DNA of 64,000 bases, taken from NCBI GenBank assembly GCA_022709425.1, contig JAKLIW010000001.1, forward strand, positions 360,603 through 424,602, in the 5' to 3' direction. Source of the stretch: a bacterium. Lineage in GTDB: Bacteria > UBP6 > UBA1177 > JAKLFG01. The translations under genes and the position numbers were made by a program. Numbering within the stretch: the first letter of the stretch is position 1; each line of letters starts with the position of its first letter. This document shows positions 26,127 through 34,039 of this stretch, piece after piece. The notes beneath the pieces were generated by a model that saw only the letters and a program-made list of their open reading frames with translations, made no database searches and was not told the DNA's origin.

Positions 26127-27802
26127 GATGCTGTCCTCGGATCAGTTAATTCCTGCTGAACGCTCTTCCCCGCGATGAGGCGCGATGCGTTGAGTATGGT
26201 GATGATCGCCGCGATGGTGTCGGCGAACACCACCTCCCAGAGTGACGCAATGCCGACGGCGGCAAGAAAGAGCAAAGTTCCTTTCACCGCAAGCACGAGA
26301 AAGAGATTCTGTCCGACTACGGCGCGGCCCCGGCGGGCGAGGCGAAGGGCCTCGTACAGGAGCGCCGGACGTTCGCTGGTCAGCACGATGTCGGCCGCTT
26401 CGGTGGTGATGGGGTCATGCATCTTTCCCAACGAGACGCCGACATCGGCCCGGGCGAGGAGCAGGGCATCGTCTATGTCGTTTCCCATGAAAACGACCGT
26501 TCCGCGGGCGGTAGCGAGCACCTGTTCTATCTTTTCCAGTTTTCCCCGCGGGGTGAGGGCGCCCCACGATTCCGCTATTCCCGCCGCGCGGGCCGTCTGT
26601 CGGACCATGAATTCGCTGTCGCCCGACAACACCGCCATTTGTCGGATACCGTTCTTTTTCAATGCGGCGATCATCGCGGGAACTTCGTCGCGCAGTTCGT
26701 CGGCGACCACCACGCACCCTATGTAGTAACGACTGAGCGCAACATGAATGGTGGTGCCGAATGTGGCATCGGGAAGAGGAACAACTCCTAGTTCGCGGAG
26801 AAACAGGGCGGTGCCGGCGGCCACCTCCTGTTCATCGACCCATGCGATCACCCCTTTTCCCGGCGTTTCGGTCAGTTCGTTCGCCGCATCATAGGGGATC
26901 GGTTTGCCGTAAGCGGCTCGGATGGCGGCGGCGACGGGATGGGCCGCCTGCGATTCGGCGAGCGCCGCGTAATGGAGGAACCGTTCTTTGGGCATTCCTC
27001 CCTCCACCGGTAACACCTCGATGACGGCGTAGCGTCCTTTGGTGAGGGTGCCGGTTTTGCCGAACAGTATGGTGTCGGCGCGGCTCAGGGTATCGAGATG
27101 GTCGGCTCCCTTGACAAGTATTCCCTGCTGTGAGGCGGTTTCGACGGCGGCATACCAGCCGATCGGTATCGCTATGAGCAGGGCGCTGGGGCAGGCGATC
27201 ACCAGAAAGGAAAGGGCCCGGTAGACGCTTTCGGTGTAGGGGATATCGGCCGACAGGAGCGGCGGCAGAAAGGTCATGAGGAACGCGGCCGCGATCAAAA
27301 TCGGTGTATACCAACGGGCGAAATGGGTGATGAATCGTTCTGAAGGCGCTTTTCGAGCCGCGGCCTGATCCACCAACGCTCGGCTCTGGGCCCGATCGAC
27401 CGGCGATTGAACGCGCGTTGCCGCCGTGGGGTCATCGTCGTCGGTATTCGCTCCACGGGATTGATTGCCCAGTGACCGTATGGCTTCCTGTGTGCGGGCA
27501 ACAATCCGCGTTAACAGATAGTCGCCGAGCCGATAGAGCAGAACGACGAGGACCGCCTCTTGGTACCGGCCGATAGCCACCGCGCCGCCGCCGGCGAGGG
27601 TTATCAGGAAATATTCATCGAGAAAATGGCCATGGCGGAGGTGGTGGAAAAAATGGAAAAAAAGAGGCAGGCCGATAAGTATCCACGCGCAAAGAAGAAA
27701 AGAGGGGGAATAATGCTCCGTCGCCCCGGCGATGCCGACAACGAACAGCAACATGCCGACGATATCAGGTAGGTAACGCACTAATGCGGGAAATGACGGC
27801 AT
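26123..27802 (-). CDS. Degenerate P1B-type (heavy-metal) ATPase, predicted inactive
   Basis: A 559-residue intact frame with the membrane helices and nucleotide domain of a heavy-metal P-type ATPase. The phosphorylated Asp of DKTGT is Gly (LFGKTGTLTKG; codon GGC, at about 27057-27077). The actuator domain with TGES is absent: the helix ending LYRLGDYLLTR leads through about 60 residues, including an Asp/Gln-rich linker, straight to KAPSERFITHFARWYTP. The metal motif is CPS rather than CPC, and the hinge GDGxND reads GNDIDD. The HP motif (AAHPVAAAI) and the fold remain. It cannot form the phosphoenzyme, so transport by the usual cycle is excluded. Overlap with the kinase gene suggests a metal- or ligand-sensing co-receptor. 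A decaying gene is the alternative, but there is no stop or frameshift. Confidence 0.85.
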   Translation of the reverse strand: MPSFPALVRYLPDIVGMLLFVVGIAGATEHYSPSFLLCAWILIGLPLFFHFFHHLRHGHFLDEYFLITLAGGGAVAIGRYQEAVLVVLLYRLGDYLLTRIVARTQEAIRSLGNQSRGANTDDDDPTAATRVQSPVDRAQSRALVDQAAARKAPSERFITHFARWYTPILIAAAFLMTFLPPLLSADIPYTESVYRALSFLVIACPSALLIAIPIGWYAAVETASQQGILVKGADHLDTLSRADTILFGKTGTLTKGRYAVIEVLPVEGGMPKERFLHYAALAESQAAHPVAAAIRAAYGKPIPYDAANELTETPGKGVIAWVDEQEVAAGTALFLRELGVVPLPDATFGTTIHVALSRYYIGCVVVADELRDEVPAMIAALKKNGIRQMAVLSGDSEFMVRQTARAAGIAESWGALTPRGKLEKIEQVLATARGTVVFMGNDIDDALLLARADVGVSLGKMHDPITTEAADIVLTSERPALLYEALRLARRGRAVVGQNLFLVLAVKGTLLFLAAVGIASLWEVVFADTIAAIITILNASRLIAGKSVQQELTDPRTAS

Positions 27803-27843
27803 CTACGTCCCTCCCCAGAGAACGCTCCGACAATACGTAAAAG

Positions 27844-28716
27844 TTAGGTTATATCTACCGCTATGCCGCTATGGAGCGCCAATATCGGTTCCAATAATCG
27901 CAAAAAGTTCCGGGCACGCAAAAGGTCGCTGCGATCAAAGAAGAGAGAGACCATTTTGTCGGTGAGATTGAGAACGCCGTGAATCTCGCCGTTCAGGAAT
28001 ATCGGGACGATGAGAAAATAATCCTTACTGTAGCCGTCGCTTTTCTTCTTGAAGCGTTGATCTTTGGAGATATCTTCTACAAACAGCGGCTTTTTCGTCT
28101 CCATGACGCTCCATGCGGGGGAGCTGGGATCGGGTTTCACCTCCAGCCCGATGAGGTGTTGCTTGGTCGATGCCTCAATGACGAGATTTCCCTTGTCGTT
28201 GAGCAACATGATGGAGCCTTTGTCGGCGAACAGAAAATCGAGCAGGTGGGTAAGAGCGCAACCCAATGCGTTGCGGAACGAAAGCGTGTTGTCGAAGAAG
28301 GGTTCCAGCACCGGTTTGTGATGCTGAAGAACGAATTCGTTGAACTTGGTGCGGCGCAGTTCATCCATGTGAGCAACGATACGGGTGAACAGGAGCGGTA
28401 GCAATTTGTGTTCGACGGCAAAGTATTTGTATGGATAACGAACGGTGTTCACCCACTCTTTGTCGGGCGATTTGGGATCAAATACAAAAATGACCGGCAG
28501 TAAGTTGAATTTGCAGGAATTATGAAATTCTATCAAATTGAGGATCCCGTGATAACTCTCTTCGACGATGAAAAGCGAATCGTAGACACGCACTTCGTTG
28601 ATAATGTCATCGAGGTGGACCGGATGAACCTCATGATCGTTGGCGTGAATGAGCGCCACGACTTGATTCTCGAACTGTGTATCCCTCAAGGCGGTGTATA
28701 TCTTGAGTTGATTCAT
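27844..28716 (-). CDS. GAF-domain protein with receiver-like N-terminus
   Basis: A 290-residue soluble protein. Residues about 1-125 look like a receiver fold in secondary structure, but the phosphoacceptor position is not an Asp in the usual LLDxxMP context (YDSLFIVEESYHGI), so it is a pseudo-receiver. Residues about 150-285 form a GAF domain (GSIMLLNDKGNLVIEAST, PLFVEDISKDQRF, IVPIFLNGEIHGVLNLTDK). It carries no output domain, so it may act as a protein-protein adaptor in the surrounding signalling network. GGGAGG precedes its ATG. Confidence 0.8.
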   Translation of the reverse strand: MNQLKIYTALRDTQFENQVVALIHANDHEVHPVHLDDIINEVRVYDSLFIVEESYHGILNLIEFHNSCKFNLLPVIFVFDPKSPDKEWVNTVRYPYKYFAVEHKLLPLLFTRIVAHMDELRRTKFNEFVLQHHKPVLEPFFDNTLSFRNALGCALTHLLDFLFADKGSIMLLNDKGNLVIEASTKQHLIGLEVKPDPSSPAWSVMETKKPLFVEDISKDQRFKKKSDGYSKDYFLIVPIFLNGEIHGVLNLTDKMVSLFFDRSDLLRARNFLRLLEPILALHSGIAVDIT

Positions 28717-28752
28717 GATGCGCCTCCCGCCCCCCTTCTCTATGGCCGGTTG

Positions 28753-28780
28753 ATTATAACAAAAGAAAAACTACTTGCAA
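28753..28780 (-). promoter_or_regulatory. Promoter of the GAF-domain gene
   Basis: Minus strand: TTGCAA (28780-28775), a 16-bp spacer, TATAAT (28758-28753), 37 bases before the start codon. Confidence 0.65.
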
Positions 28781-28825
28781 TCTTATGTGCGCTCATGGTC
28801 TACAATTTCTCGCCTGCTCCGGCAA

Positions 28826-29449
28826 TCAGAGCAACCCCTTTTCCTCTGCTCTGCGGATCATTTCGATATCGTTACGAACGCCCAGTTTTCGCCAGATCCG
28901 GGTATGGAACGTGCTCGCCGTTTTGGGGCTGATGCCCAGATCCAGTGCTATGTCCCGGACCGATTTGCCCGCGACCAGCATCCGCAGAACGGTCGATTCG
29001 CGGTCGGAAAGTTCTTCGCGGGGCGTTTTTCCCGCGCGGCTCATTTCTTCGGCCAGCCGTTCCATCGTCGCGGCGCTGAAGTAACGCCCTCCCGCAACGA
29101 TCTTCGTGAGCGCTTTCACCAACTCTTCGGCGGCGCATTGTTTGTTGAGATATCCGTTCGCGCCCGCTTTCAGCACCCGCATGGCCATCTGTTCTTCAGG
29201 AGCACTGCTGAGCACCAGTACCGGAAGCGCAGGTTGTTGCCGCCGCACCTCGTCGAGCACCGCCAGACCTTCGGAGTCCGGCATATAGAGATCGAGCACC
29301 AAGGCATCCCAACGCTGAAAGGCTATCTCGTCGAGCGCTTCTTTTCCGTTCGCCGCTTCGCCGATGATGATGCCGGGAAATTCGTCGGCGAGAAGTTGCG
29401 ACAATCCCTTTCTTAAAACCGCATGATCGTCCGCGAGCAGTATCTTCAC
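28826..29449 (-). CDS. NarL/LuxR-family response regulator
   Basis: A 207-residue regulator. The receiver (1-120) has ILLADDHAVLRKGL, the phosphoacceptor in LVLDLYMPDSEG, and the Lys in GYLNKQ. The C-terminal LuxR-type helix-turn-helix (about 145-205) reads LSDRESTVLRMLVAGKS, DIALDLGISPKTASTFHTRI. It starts with GTG, set by GGAG five bases upstream. It is a close paralogue of the regulator at 31051-31674. It lies 31 bases after the FG-GAP lipoprotein gene, whose promoter carries a box of the kind such proteins bind, so autoregulation is plausible. No kinase is directly adjacent. Confidence 0.93.
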   Translation of the reverse strand: MKILLADDHAVLRKGLSQLLADEFPGIIIGEAANGKEALDEIAFQRWDALVLDLYMPDSEGLAVLDEVRRQQPALPVLVLSSAPEEQMAMRVLKAGANGYLNKQCAAEELVKALTKIVAGGRYFSAATMERLAEEMSRAGKTPREELSDRESTVLRMLVAGKSVRDIALDLGISPKTASTFHTRIWRKLGVRNDIEMIRRAEEKGLL

Positions 29450-29480
29450 GAAAACTCCATCTTGTGGTGTTAGGTGTTCG

Positions 29481-30923
29481 TTACAAACAACGGCCGACGC
29501 AGAGTCCGGATGCCGACCCGTGATAGAAGAACGCGGCTCCTTCGTCGTACTGGCCGTTATCGTACAAACTCGCTCCCACCAACACGTCGCCGTAGCCGTC
29601 GCCGTTCACATCGCCTGCCGACGCGACCGACCGGCCGAAAAAGGCATCCGCCTGATTCGATTCGAACTTTTGGTTTGCCGATATACTCAGGCCGTCCGCT
29701 GAGCCGCGATAGAAAAAGGCGGCCCCTTCGTCGGTCTTGTTGCCGTCGTACGAACGGGCGCCGACGATCACATCGTCGTAGCCGTCGCCGTTCACATCGC
29801 CCGCGGAGGCGACCGCGGCGCCGAAATTCGCCCCCGCCTGATCCGGTTCGATCATCCGGTCGTATACCGCGCCGCAACCGTTAACCGAGCCGTGATAGAT
29901 AAAAACGGCCCCCTCATCGGTCTGGCCGTGATCGTACAGGTAGGCACCGACGACCACATCGTCGAAGCCGTCGCCGTTCACATCGCCCGCCGACGCGACC
30001 GAATAGCCGAAATAGGCGCCCGCCTGATCCGGTTCGATCGTGCGGTCCGCAGTCATGCCGATGCCGTTCGCCGATCCGTGATAGATGAACGCGGCCCCCT
30101 CGTCGGTCTGTCCGTTGTCGTACAGGAACGCGCCGACGACCACATCGCCGTAGCCGTCGCCGTTCACATCGCCCGCCGACGCGACCGAATAGCCGAACCA
30201 CGCGCCCGCCTGATCCATTTCCAATCTCCGGGCATACTGCGCACCGACGCCGGTGGCCGATCCGTGATAGATGAATGCGGCCCCCTCGTCGGTCTGACCG
30301 TTGTCGTACAAGAATGCGCCGACGATCACATCGCCGTACCCGTCGCCGTTCACATCGCCCGCCGCCGCGACCGAGATGCCGAACGAGGCGTTCGCCTGAT
30401 CCACTTCGAGACGCCGAGCGTAGGCAGGAGCGATACCGGTCGCCGAACCGTGATAGATATAAACCACCCCTTCATCGGTCTGGCCGTTGTCGTACCGGTA
30501 TGCGCTGACGATCACATCGCCGTAGCCGTCGCCGTTCACATCGCCCGCAGAGGCGACCGACCAACCGAGGCGCGCGTCCTTTTGATTCGATTCGAGCCGT
30601 ATAGCATAGGCGGTCTTGATACCGGTCGCCGAACCGTGATAGATATAAACCACCCCTTCGTCGGTCTGACCGTTGTCGTAGAAATTGGCGCCGACCGCGA
30701 CATCGCCGTAGCCGTCGCCGTTCACATCGCCCACCGAGGTGACCGCAATACCGAAGTTCGCCGCCTTCTGGTTCACTTCGAGGATATTGCTTATCGTTAC
30801 GGGAGTCTTCGCGGTCTTTCCGGCAAGGGACACGGCGACCTCTTCCTCCGGCGCTTGGTTCTCGCAGGAGAGGGCGATCAGCGCTATCGCCAAACACGAG
30901 ACACACAGAAGATTTCTTTTCAT
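29481..30923 (-). CDS. FG-GAP repeat lipoprotein (integrin-alpha-like propeller)
   Basis: A 480-residue lipoprotein (signal ending in LIALSC). After a short linker come seven nearly identical repeats of about 60 residues, each with the calcium-binding DVNGDGYGDVxVGA motif and the phrase YDNGQTDEGxxxIYHGSA. Seven FG-GAP units build a complete integrin-alpha-type beta-propeller at the cell surface, usually used for adhesion or ligand binding. The start at 30923 has GGAGG; the frame to 30953 is longer but gives no better signal. It is first in a unit with the response regulator downstream and sits behind a GacA/NarL-type box. Repeats are very similar at DNA level, so unit number may vary by recombination. 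Confidence 0.9.
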   Translation of the reverse strand: MKRNLLCVSCLAIALIALSCENQAPEEEVAVSLAGKTAKTPVTISNILEVNQKAANFGIAVTSVGDVNGDGYGDVAVGANFYDNGQTDEGVVYIYHGSATGIKTAYAIRLESNQKDARLGWSVASAGDVNGDGYGDVIVSAYRYDNGQTDEGVVYIYHGSATGIAPAYARRLEVDQANASFGISVAAAGDVNGDGYGDVIVGAFLYDNGQTDEGAAFIYHGSATGVGAQYARRLEMDQAGAWFGYSVASAGDVNGDGYGDVVVGAFLYDNGQTDEGAAFIYHGSANGIGMTADRTIEPDQAGAYFGYSVASAGDVNGDGFDDVVVGAYLYDHGQTDEGAVFIYHGSVNGCGAVYDRMIEPDQAGANFGAAVASAGDVNGDGYDDVIVGARSYDGNKTDEGAAFFYRGSADGLSISANQKFESNQADAFFGRSVASAGDVNGDGYGDVLVGASLYDNGQYDEGAAFFYHGSASGLCVGRCL

Positions 30924-30968
30924 GACGACCTCCATTTTTCGTTCCCGAACCACTCGATCATCGATGAC

Positions 30969-31035
30969 AGGATATCTTTTTTAAGGTCGTTTTTCTGTAG
31001 GACGCGGCTTTTTTTCGTGTAGGATTGTGCCTACG
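30969..31035 (-). promoter_or_regulatory. Activator-type promoter with GacA/NarL-like box upstream of the FG-GAP lipoprotein gene
   Basis: The palindrome TGTAGGATTGTGCCTACG (31018-31035) and the half-site TGTAGGAC (30996-31003) are 22 bases apart. A -10 element TATCCT (30974-30969, minus strand) lies 55 bases from the palindrome centre. Spacing is identical to that at 17651-17717, although the intervening bases differ. Confidence 0.65.
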
Positions 31036-31050
31036 GGGAACTTGGAAGGA

Positions 31051-31674
31051 TCAGAAGATATCGTGTTCCAACGCGTAGCGGACCATGTCGGCATCGTTGG
31101 TGACGCGCAATTTATGCCAAATGCGCGTGTGGAAGGTGCTCACCGTTTTCGGACTGACATTCAGTTCGGCCGCGATATCCTTGATCGATCGCCCCGCCAC
31201 CAACATCCGCAGAACGGTGTATTCCCGGTCGGAGAGCTCCTCCTGCGGCGTCTTTTCGGTGCGTCCGACATCTCCGGCGAGTCGTTCCGCCGTCGCGGCG
31301 CTGATGTACCGACCGTGCGCCATCACCTTTCTGATGGCCGACACCAGTTCCTCGGGGGCGCATTGTTTGTTGAGATAACCGCGGGCCCCCGCCTTGAGCA
31401 CGCGAACCGCCATCTGTTCTTCCGGCGCACTGCTGAGCACCAGCACCGGCAATTCGGGGTAAAGGCGGCGCACTTCGTCCAGAACGGTCAATCCTCCCGA
31501 CCCGGGCATGAAAATATCGAGTATCAACAGTTCCCACTTCTGCAGAGCCAGTTCCGTCAAAGCTTCGGCGGCGGATCCGGCCTCTCCGATGACGGCGGCG
31601 GAAATTTCATCGGCGATGAGACGGGCGAGACCTTTTCGAATGACGGCATGGTCATCGACGAGCAGTATCCTCAT
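31051..31674 (-). CDS. NarL/LuxR-family response regulator paired with a NarX-type kinase
   Basis: A 207-residue regulator with a receiver (ILLVDDHAVIRKGL; phosphoacceptor in LILDIFMPGSGG; GYLNKQ) and a LuxR-type helix-turn-helix (LSDREYTVLRMLVAGRS, DIAAELNVSPKTVSTFHTRI). It is collinear and highly similar to the regulator at 28826-29449, including the stretch LPVLVLSSAPEEQMA. The start codon overlaps the kinase stop (ATGA), so kinase and regulator are a cognate pair. The gene ends only 16 bases from the GacA/NarL-type box in front of the FG-GAP gene, which it may bind. Confidence 0.94.
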   Translation of the reverse strand: MRILLVDDHAVIRKGLARLIADEISAAVIGEAGSAAEALTELALQKWELLILDIFMPGSGGLTVLDEVRRLYPELPVLVLSSAPEEQMAVRVLKAGARGYLNKQCAPEELVSAIRKVMAHGRYISAATAERLAGDVGRTEKTPQEELSDREYTVLRMLVAGRSIKDIAAELNVSPKTVSTFHTRIWHKLRVTNDADMVRYALEHDIF

Positions 31675-32819
31675 GACGGCGCCTCCCCGGTCGGAGCCTT
31701 TATTTTCTGAGGCAGACGGACCTCTACCGTGGTTCCACGGCCTTTCTCGCTTCTGATGTCGGCGACCCCGCCCAGTAGCGCCGCCCGCTCTCTCATGCCG
31801 ATCAGCCCGATCGACAGCGGATCTTTGAGCGTCGCCGAAGAAAATCCTTTGCCGTTATCCGTTACGGTCAGCGACAAACCGTCGCCATCCGAGCGCAGGC
31901 AAACTTCGACCAGCGTGGCGGCGGCATGACGTCGGATGTTGTTCAAACTTTCCTGCAGGATGCGGAATAGCGCGGTCGCCCGGTCCCGGTCGACGGTCGG
32001 GTCTTTTTGTGGGATCTTCGCGCGACAAACGATGCCGTATCGCTCTTGAAATTCGCGGCACTGCCACTCCACCGCGGCGCATAATCCGAGACTGTCGAGC
32101 ACCGCCGGACGCAGTTCGGTGGCGATCTTCTGCACACAATTTATCGCGCCGTCGGTCAGGGCGATCATTTCGGCGACTCGTTCTTTGAGAACAACGGCGG
32201 GGGGAGCGCTCTTGGCGAGCTGACCATTCAACCAGACAAGGTCCAATTTCAATCGAATCAGATCTTGCGCGACTTGATCATGTATCTCGCGGGCGATCCG
32301 GGTCCGTTCCTGTTCCGGCACCACAAGCAGACGATCGGCCAACGCCCGCAATTCTTCCCGGGAAGCGAGAAGCGCTTCGTCATGTTCCCGCAGAAGTTGC
32401 CGGGTCTCTTCCAGTTTCCGTTCGACATCGAGTTGTTCCAGCACCCGTTCGACCGCTATGGTCAGCACATTGAGGAATTGTGTATCCTTGACGATGTAAT
32501 CGCGCGCGCCGCGCTTCATCATATCGACCGCTATTCGCTCGTCGCCCCGGCCGGTGGCCACGATGAACGGCGGCAACGCAATGTTCGTCCGTTCGGCGGC
32601 GGCGATGAAATCGGCGCCCGACATGTCGGGGAGCGAGTAATCAAGAAGGATCAGCCGCGGCCGCCGTTCCCGGGACATCGCCAACGCCTCTTCGCCCGAA
32701 AAGGCTTCCGCCGTATCCCATCCGTGTCCGCGAAGCGTAATGGCGATAAGTTCCGACAAGCCCGGGTCGTCTTCCACTATAAGTATGGTCGTTTTTTCAT
32801 TTCCGGCGTTTTTCTTCAT
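31671..32819 (-). CDS. Cytoplasmic receiver - NarX-type histidine kinase
   Basis: A 382-residue protein. An N-terminal receiver (about 9-125; ILIVEDDPGLSELI, LILLDYSLPDMSGADF, RDYIVKD) is followed by a coiled coil and a HisKA_3 dimerization domain with the phosphorylated His in RIAREIHDQVAQDLI. The HATPase has LRPAVLDSLGL, DNGKGF and GLIGMRERAALLGG. It has no membrane segment, so its input must come through the receiver. The start is set at 32819, where homology to the paralogous receiver at 14550-17621 begins; the open frame upstream overlaps the peptide gene at 32884-33033 in another frame and is not coding. It is coupled to the regulator downstream. Confidence 0.92.
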   Translation of the reverse strand: MKKNAGNEKTTILIVEDDPGLSELIAITLRGHGWDTAEAFSGEEALAMSRERRPRLILLDYSLPDMSGADFIAAAERTNIALPPFIVATGRGDERIAVDMMKRGARDYIVKDTQFLNVLTIAVERVLEQLDVERKLEETRQLLREHDEALLASREELRALADRLLVVPEQERTRIAREIHDQVAQDLIRLKLDLVWLNGQLAKSAPPAVVLKERVAEMIALTDGAINCVQKIATELRPAVLDSLGLCAAVEWQCREFQERYGIVCRAKIPQKDPTVDRDRATALFRILQESLNNIRRHAAATLVEVCLRSDGDGLSLTVTDNGKGFSSATLKDPLSIGLIGMRERAALLGGVADIRSEKGRGTTVEVRLPQKIKAPTGEAPS

Positions 32820-32883
32820 CGGGGATTTATACCCTTTCCTATTTGGAAAAGCAAGAAGAGCGGTTGTTGTCGGTGTTCGGCGG

Positions 32884-33033
32884 TCAGCAGGGCTGTCCTT
32901 CGCTTTGCCCGGGGTTATGGCAGATGGGCTCGCACTTTTTTCGGTTCTGGAAGATGCATGCAAAAAAAAGCTCCTTTTCCAGCAAGCGCTCTTCAATTAT
33001 GGCCGGTTTCTCGTAGCCGCGACAATTCATCAT
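32884..33033 (-). CDS. Small Cys-rich peptide, candidate RiPP precursor 2
   Basis: A 49-codon frame (or 48 from the second ATG at 33030) under a strong promoter. Residues 7-26 match residues 2-21 of the peptide at 35505-35633 at 13 of 20 positions, in the pattern KPxIxEERxxEKxLxFAC. The remaining 23 residues hold Cys at 34, 38 and 49 besides Cys26, and a Ser-Glu-Gly at 44-46. A conserved charged leader followed by a divergent Cys-containing tail is typical of RiPP precursors. It lies 250 bases downstream of the HprK-related kinase gene and 64 bases upstream of the kinase gene at 32819. The ribosome-binding site is weak (TGAGACC). The 32820-33283 interval otherwise holds only the promoter and AT-rich sequence. 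Confidence 0.78.
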   Translation of the reverse strand: MMNCRGYEKPAIIEERLLEKELFFACIFQNRKKCEPICHNPGQSEGQPC

Positions 33034-33074
33034 GGTCTCAACAAATATCTTTTCACAACAAACAAAACAACGCC

Positions 33075-33103
33075 AGTATATACTCGCAGGGGAACTTTGT
33101 CAA
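33075..33103 (-). promoter_or_regulatory. Strong promoter of the second peptide gene
   Basis: Minus strand: perfect TTGACA (33103-33098), a 17-bp spacer, TATACT (33080-33075). This leaves a leader of about 35 bases before the peptide ATG at 33033. It is the best consensus match in the window. Further upstream, 33104-33283 is AT-rich and I see no gene in it. Confidence 0.82.
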
Positions 33104-33283
33104 TAGAAAGAAATTCATAACACACTGAAAATGCTTTGGATATAAACATACTCAAAGGTCCTTAATAGGAAAAAGGCTGTGATTATGAGGAGTAATGAGG
33201 TTGCTTAAAAAAGACAAAACTTGTAAGCCGACGCCTATCAATAATAAGTGGGTCGGGGCCTACTAACGGTTCTTTCGGTGTGT

Positions 33284-34039
33284 TTAGCGGTATTCGCTTT
33301 CGAGGAGCGTCGTTATCCGTTCGGGCGGATCGGTCAGGTTGTGGAAGAAGGGCCGTACCGGATAGTTATCGCAGAGATCGTTCACCATGCGATGATATGC
33401 GCCAAAGTATTCGCGACGGGTGTAGGGTGTGCTCACCTGACCTTCTACGAGATACCGCCAGAGCGCATCTTCGGTGATCACTGCGCCGATGTGAGAATGA
33501 GCGGCGCTTTCTTTCTGGAGCAGGCATATCCTTTTGAGCGGTGCGGTGATATTGCTGATGACCGCCTGTTTGAGTTTCGGGATCGTGTAAAAGGGGGTCG
33601 AGGCGACAAACAGCACGCCGTTACGCCGGTAGAGGATGTTGGTCTCGTCGTTGCCGCCGGTCATGAGGCCGCGCATCTTGCGGGCGAGCGTGCTCTTGCC
33701 GGTCCCGGAGGTGGCGAGGAACAGGTGTCCGCCACCGTCGCGATCCACGAGAAAACACGAATGAAGCAGAAGAAACAATTCCTCGCGCTCGAACCCCTCG
33801 TAGGCGAGCACTTTGGGTAGATAGAGATACGGCCGGTGTCGCGATATCTGCCATGCGCCATCAACGCGCTGAAGATTGTTGAGGTCGGCGCGCTCCTGAG
33901 CTTCTATCCGAACGGGCATATCGCCTGTCGTCGTCGTTTCAAACAAGCGGAACGGCGCGGGAAGCACCATTCGGGAGCCATATGAGATATTGAGTAAAAA
34001 ACCCCCTATTGAAAACTGACGATTCTTCAGATTTGGCAA
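33284..34039 (-). CDS. HprK-related kinase (RiPP-type)
   Basis: A 251-residue protein. The C-terminal two thirds resemble the HPr kinase/phosphorylase P-loop domain: Walker A is ATSGTGKSTLARK (residues 109-121), the acidic motif is GGNDETNIL (Asp131), and a VASTPFYTIP segment follows. True HprK has a double Asp and acts with HPr; no PTS gene is present here. HprK-related kinases occur in RiPP clusters, for example those phosphorylating a Ser of lasso peptide precursors. The start is TTG at 34039, fixed by GGAGG four to five bases upstream and overlapping the radical SAM gene by 13 bases. The peptide substrates nearby are the inferred target. Confidence 0.82.
   Translation of the reverse strand: MPNLKNRQFSIGGFLLNISYGSRMVLPAPFRLFETTTTGDMPVRIEAQERADLNNLQRVDGAWQISRHRPYLYLPKVLAYEGFEREELFLLLHSCFLVDRDGGGHLFLATSGTGKSTLARKMRGLMTGGNDETNILYRRNGVLFVASTPFYTIPKLKQAVISNITAPLKRICLLQKESAAHSHIGAVITEDALWRYLVEGQVSTPYTRREYFGAYHRMVNDLCDNYPVRPFFHNLTDPPERITTLLESEYR

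Noticed and set aside
26123..27802. A functional heavy-metal exporter
   Set aside because: The catalytic Asp is replaced by Gly and the actuator domain is missing, so the reaction cycle cannot run.
33060..33176. A small minus-strand frame starting MFISKAFSVCYEF upstream of the second peptide
   Set aside because: It overlaps the peptide promoter, shows no similarity to the peptide family and has only a weak ribosome-binding site.
32820..33283. An untranslated intergenic gap
   Set aside because: It contains the promoter and the reading frame of the second precursor peptide.
33284..34039. Genuine HPr kinase/phosphorylase of carbon catabolite control
   Set aside because: The double Asp motif is Asp-Glu, the N-terminal domain differs, and no HPr or PTS gene is nearby; the context is RiPP-like.
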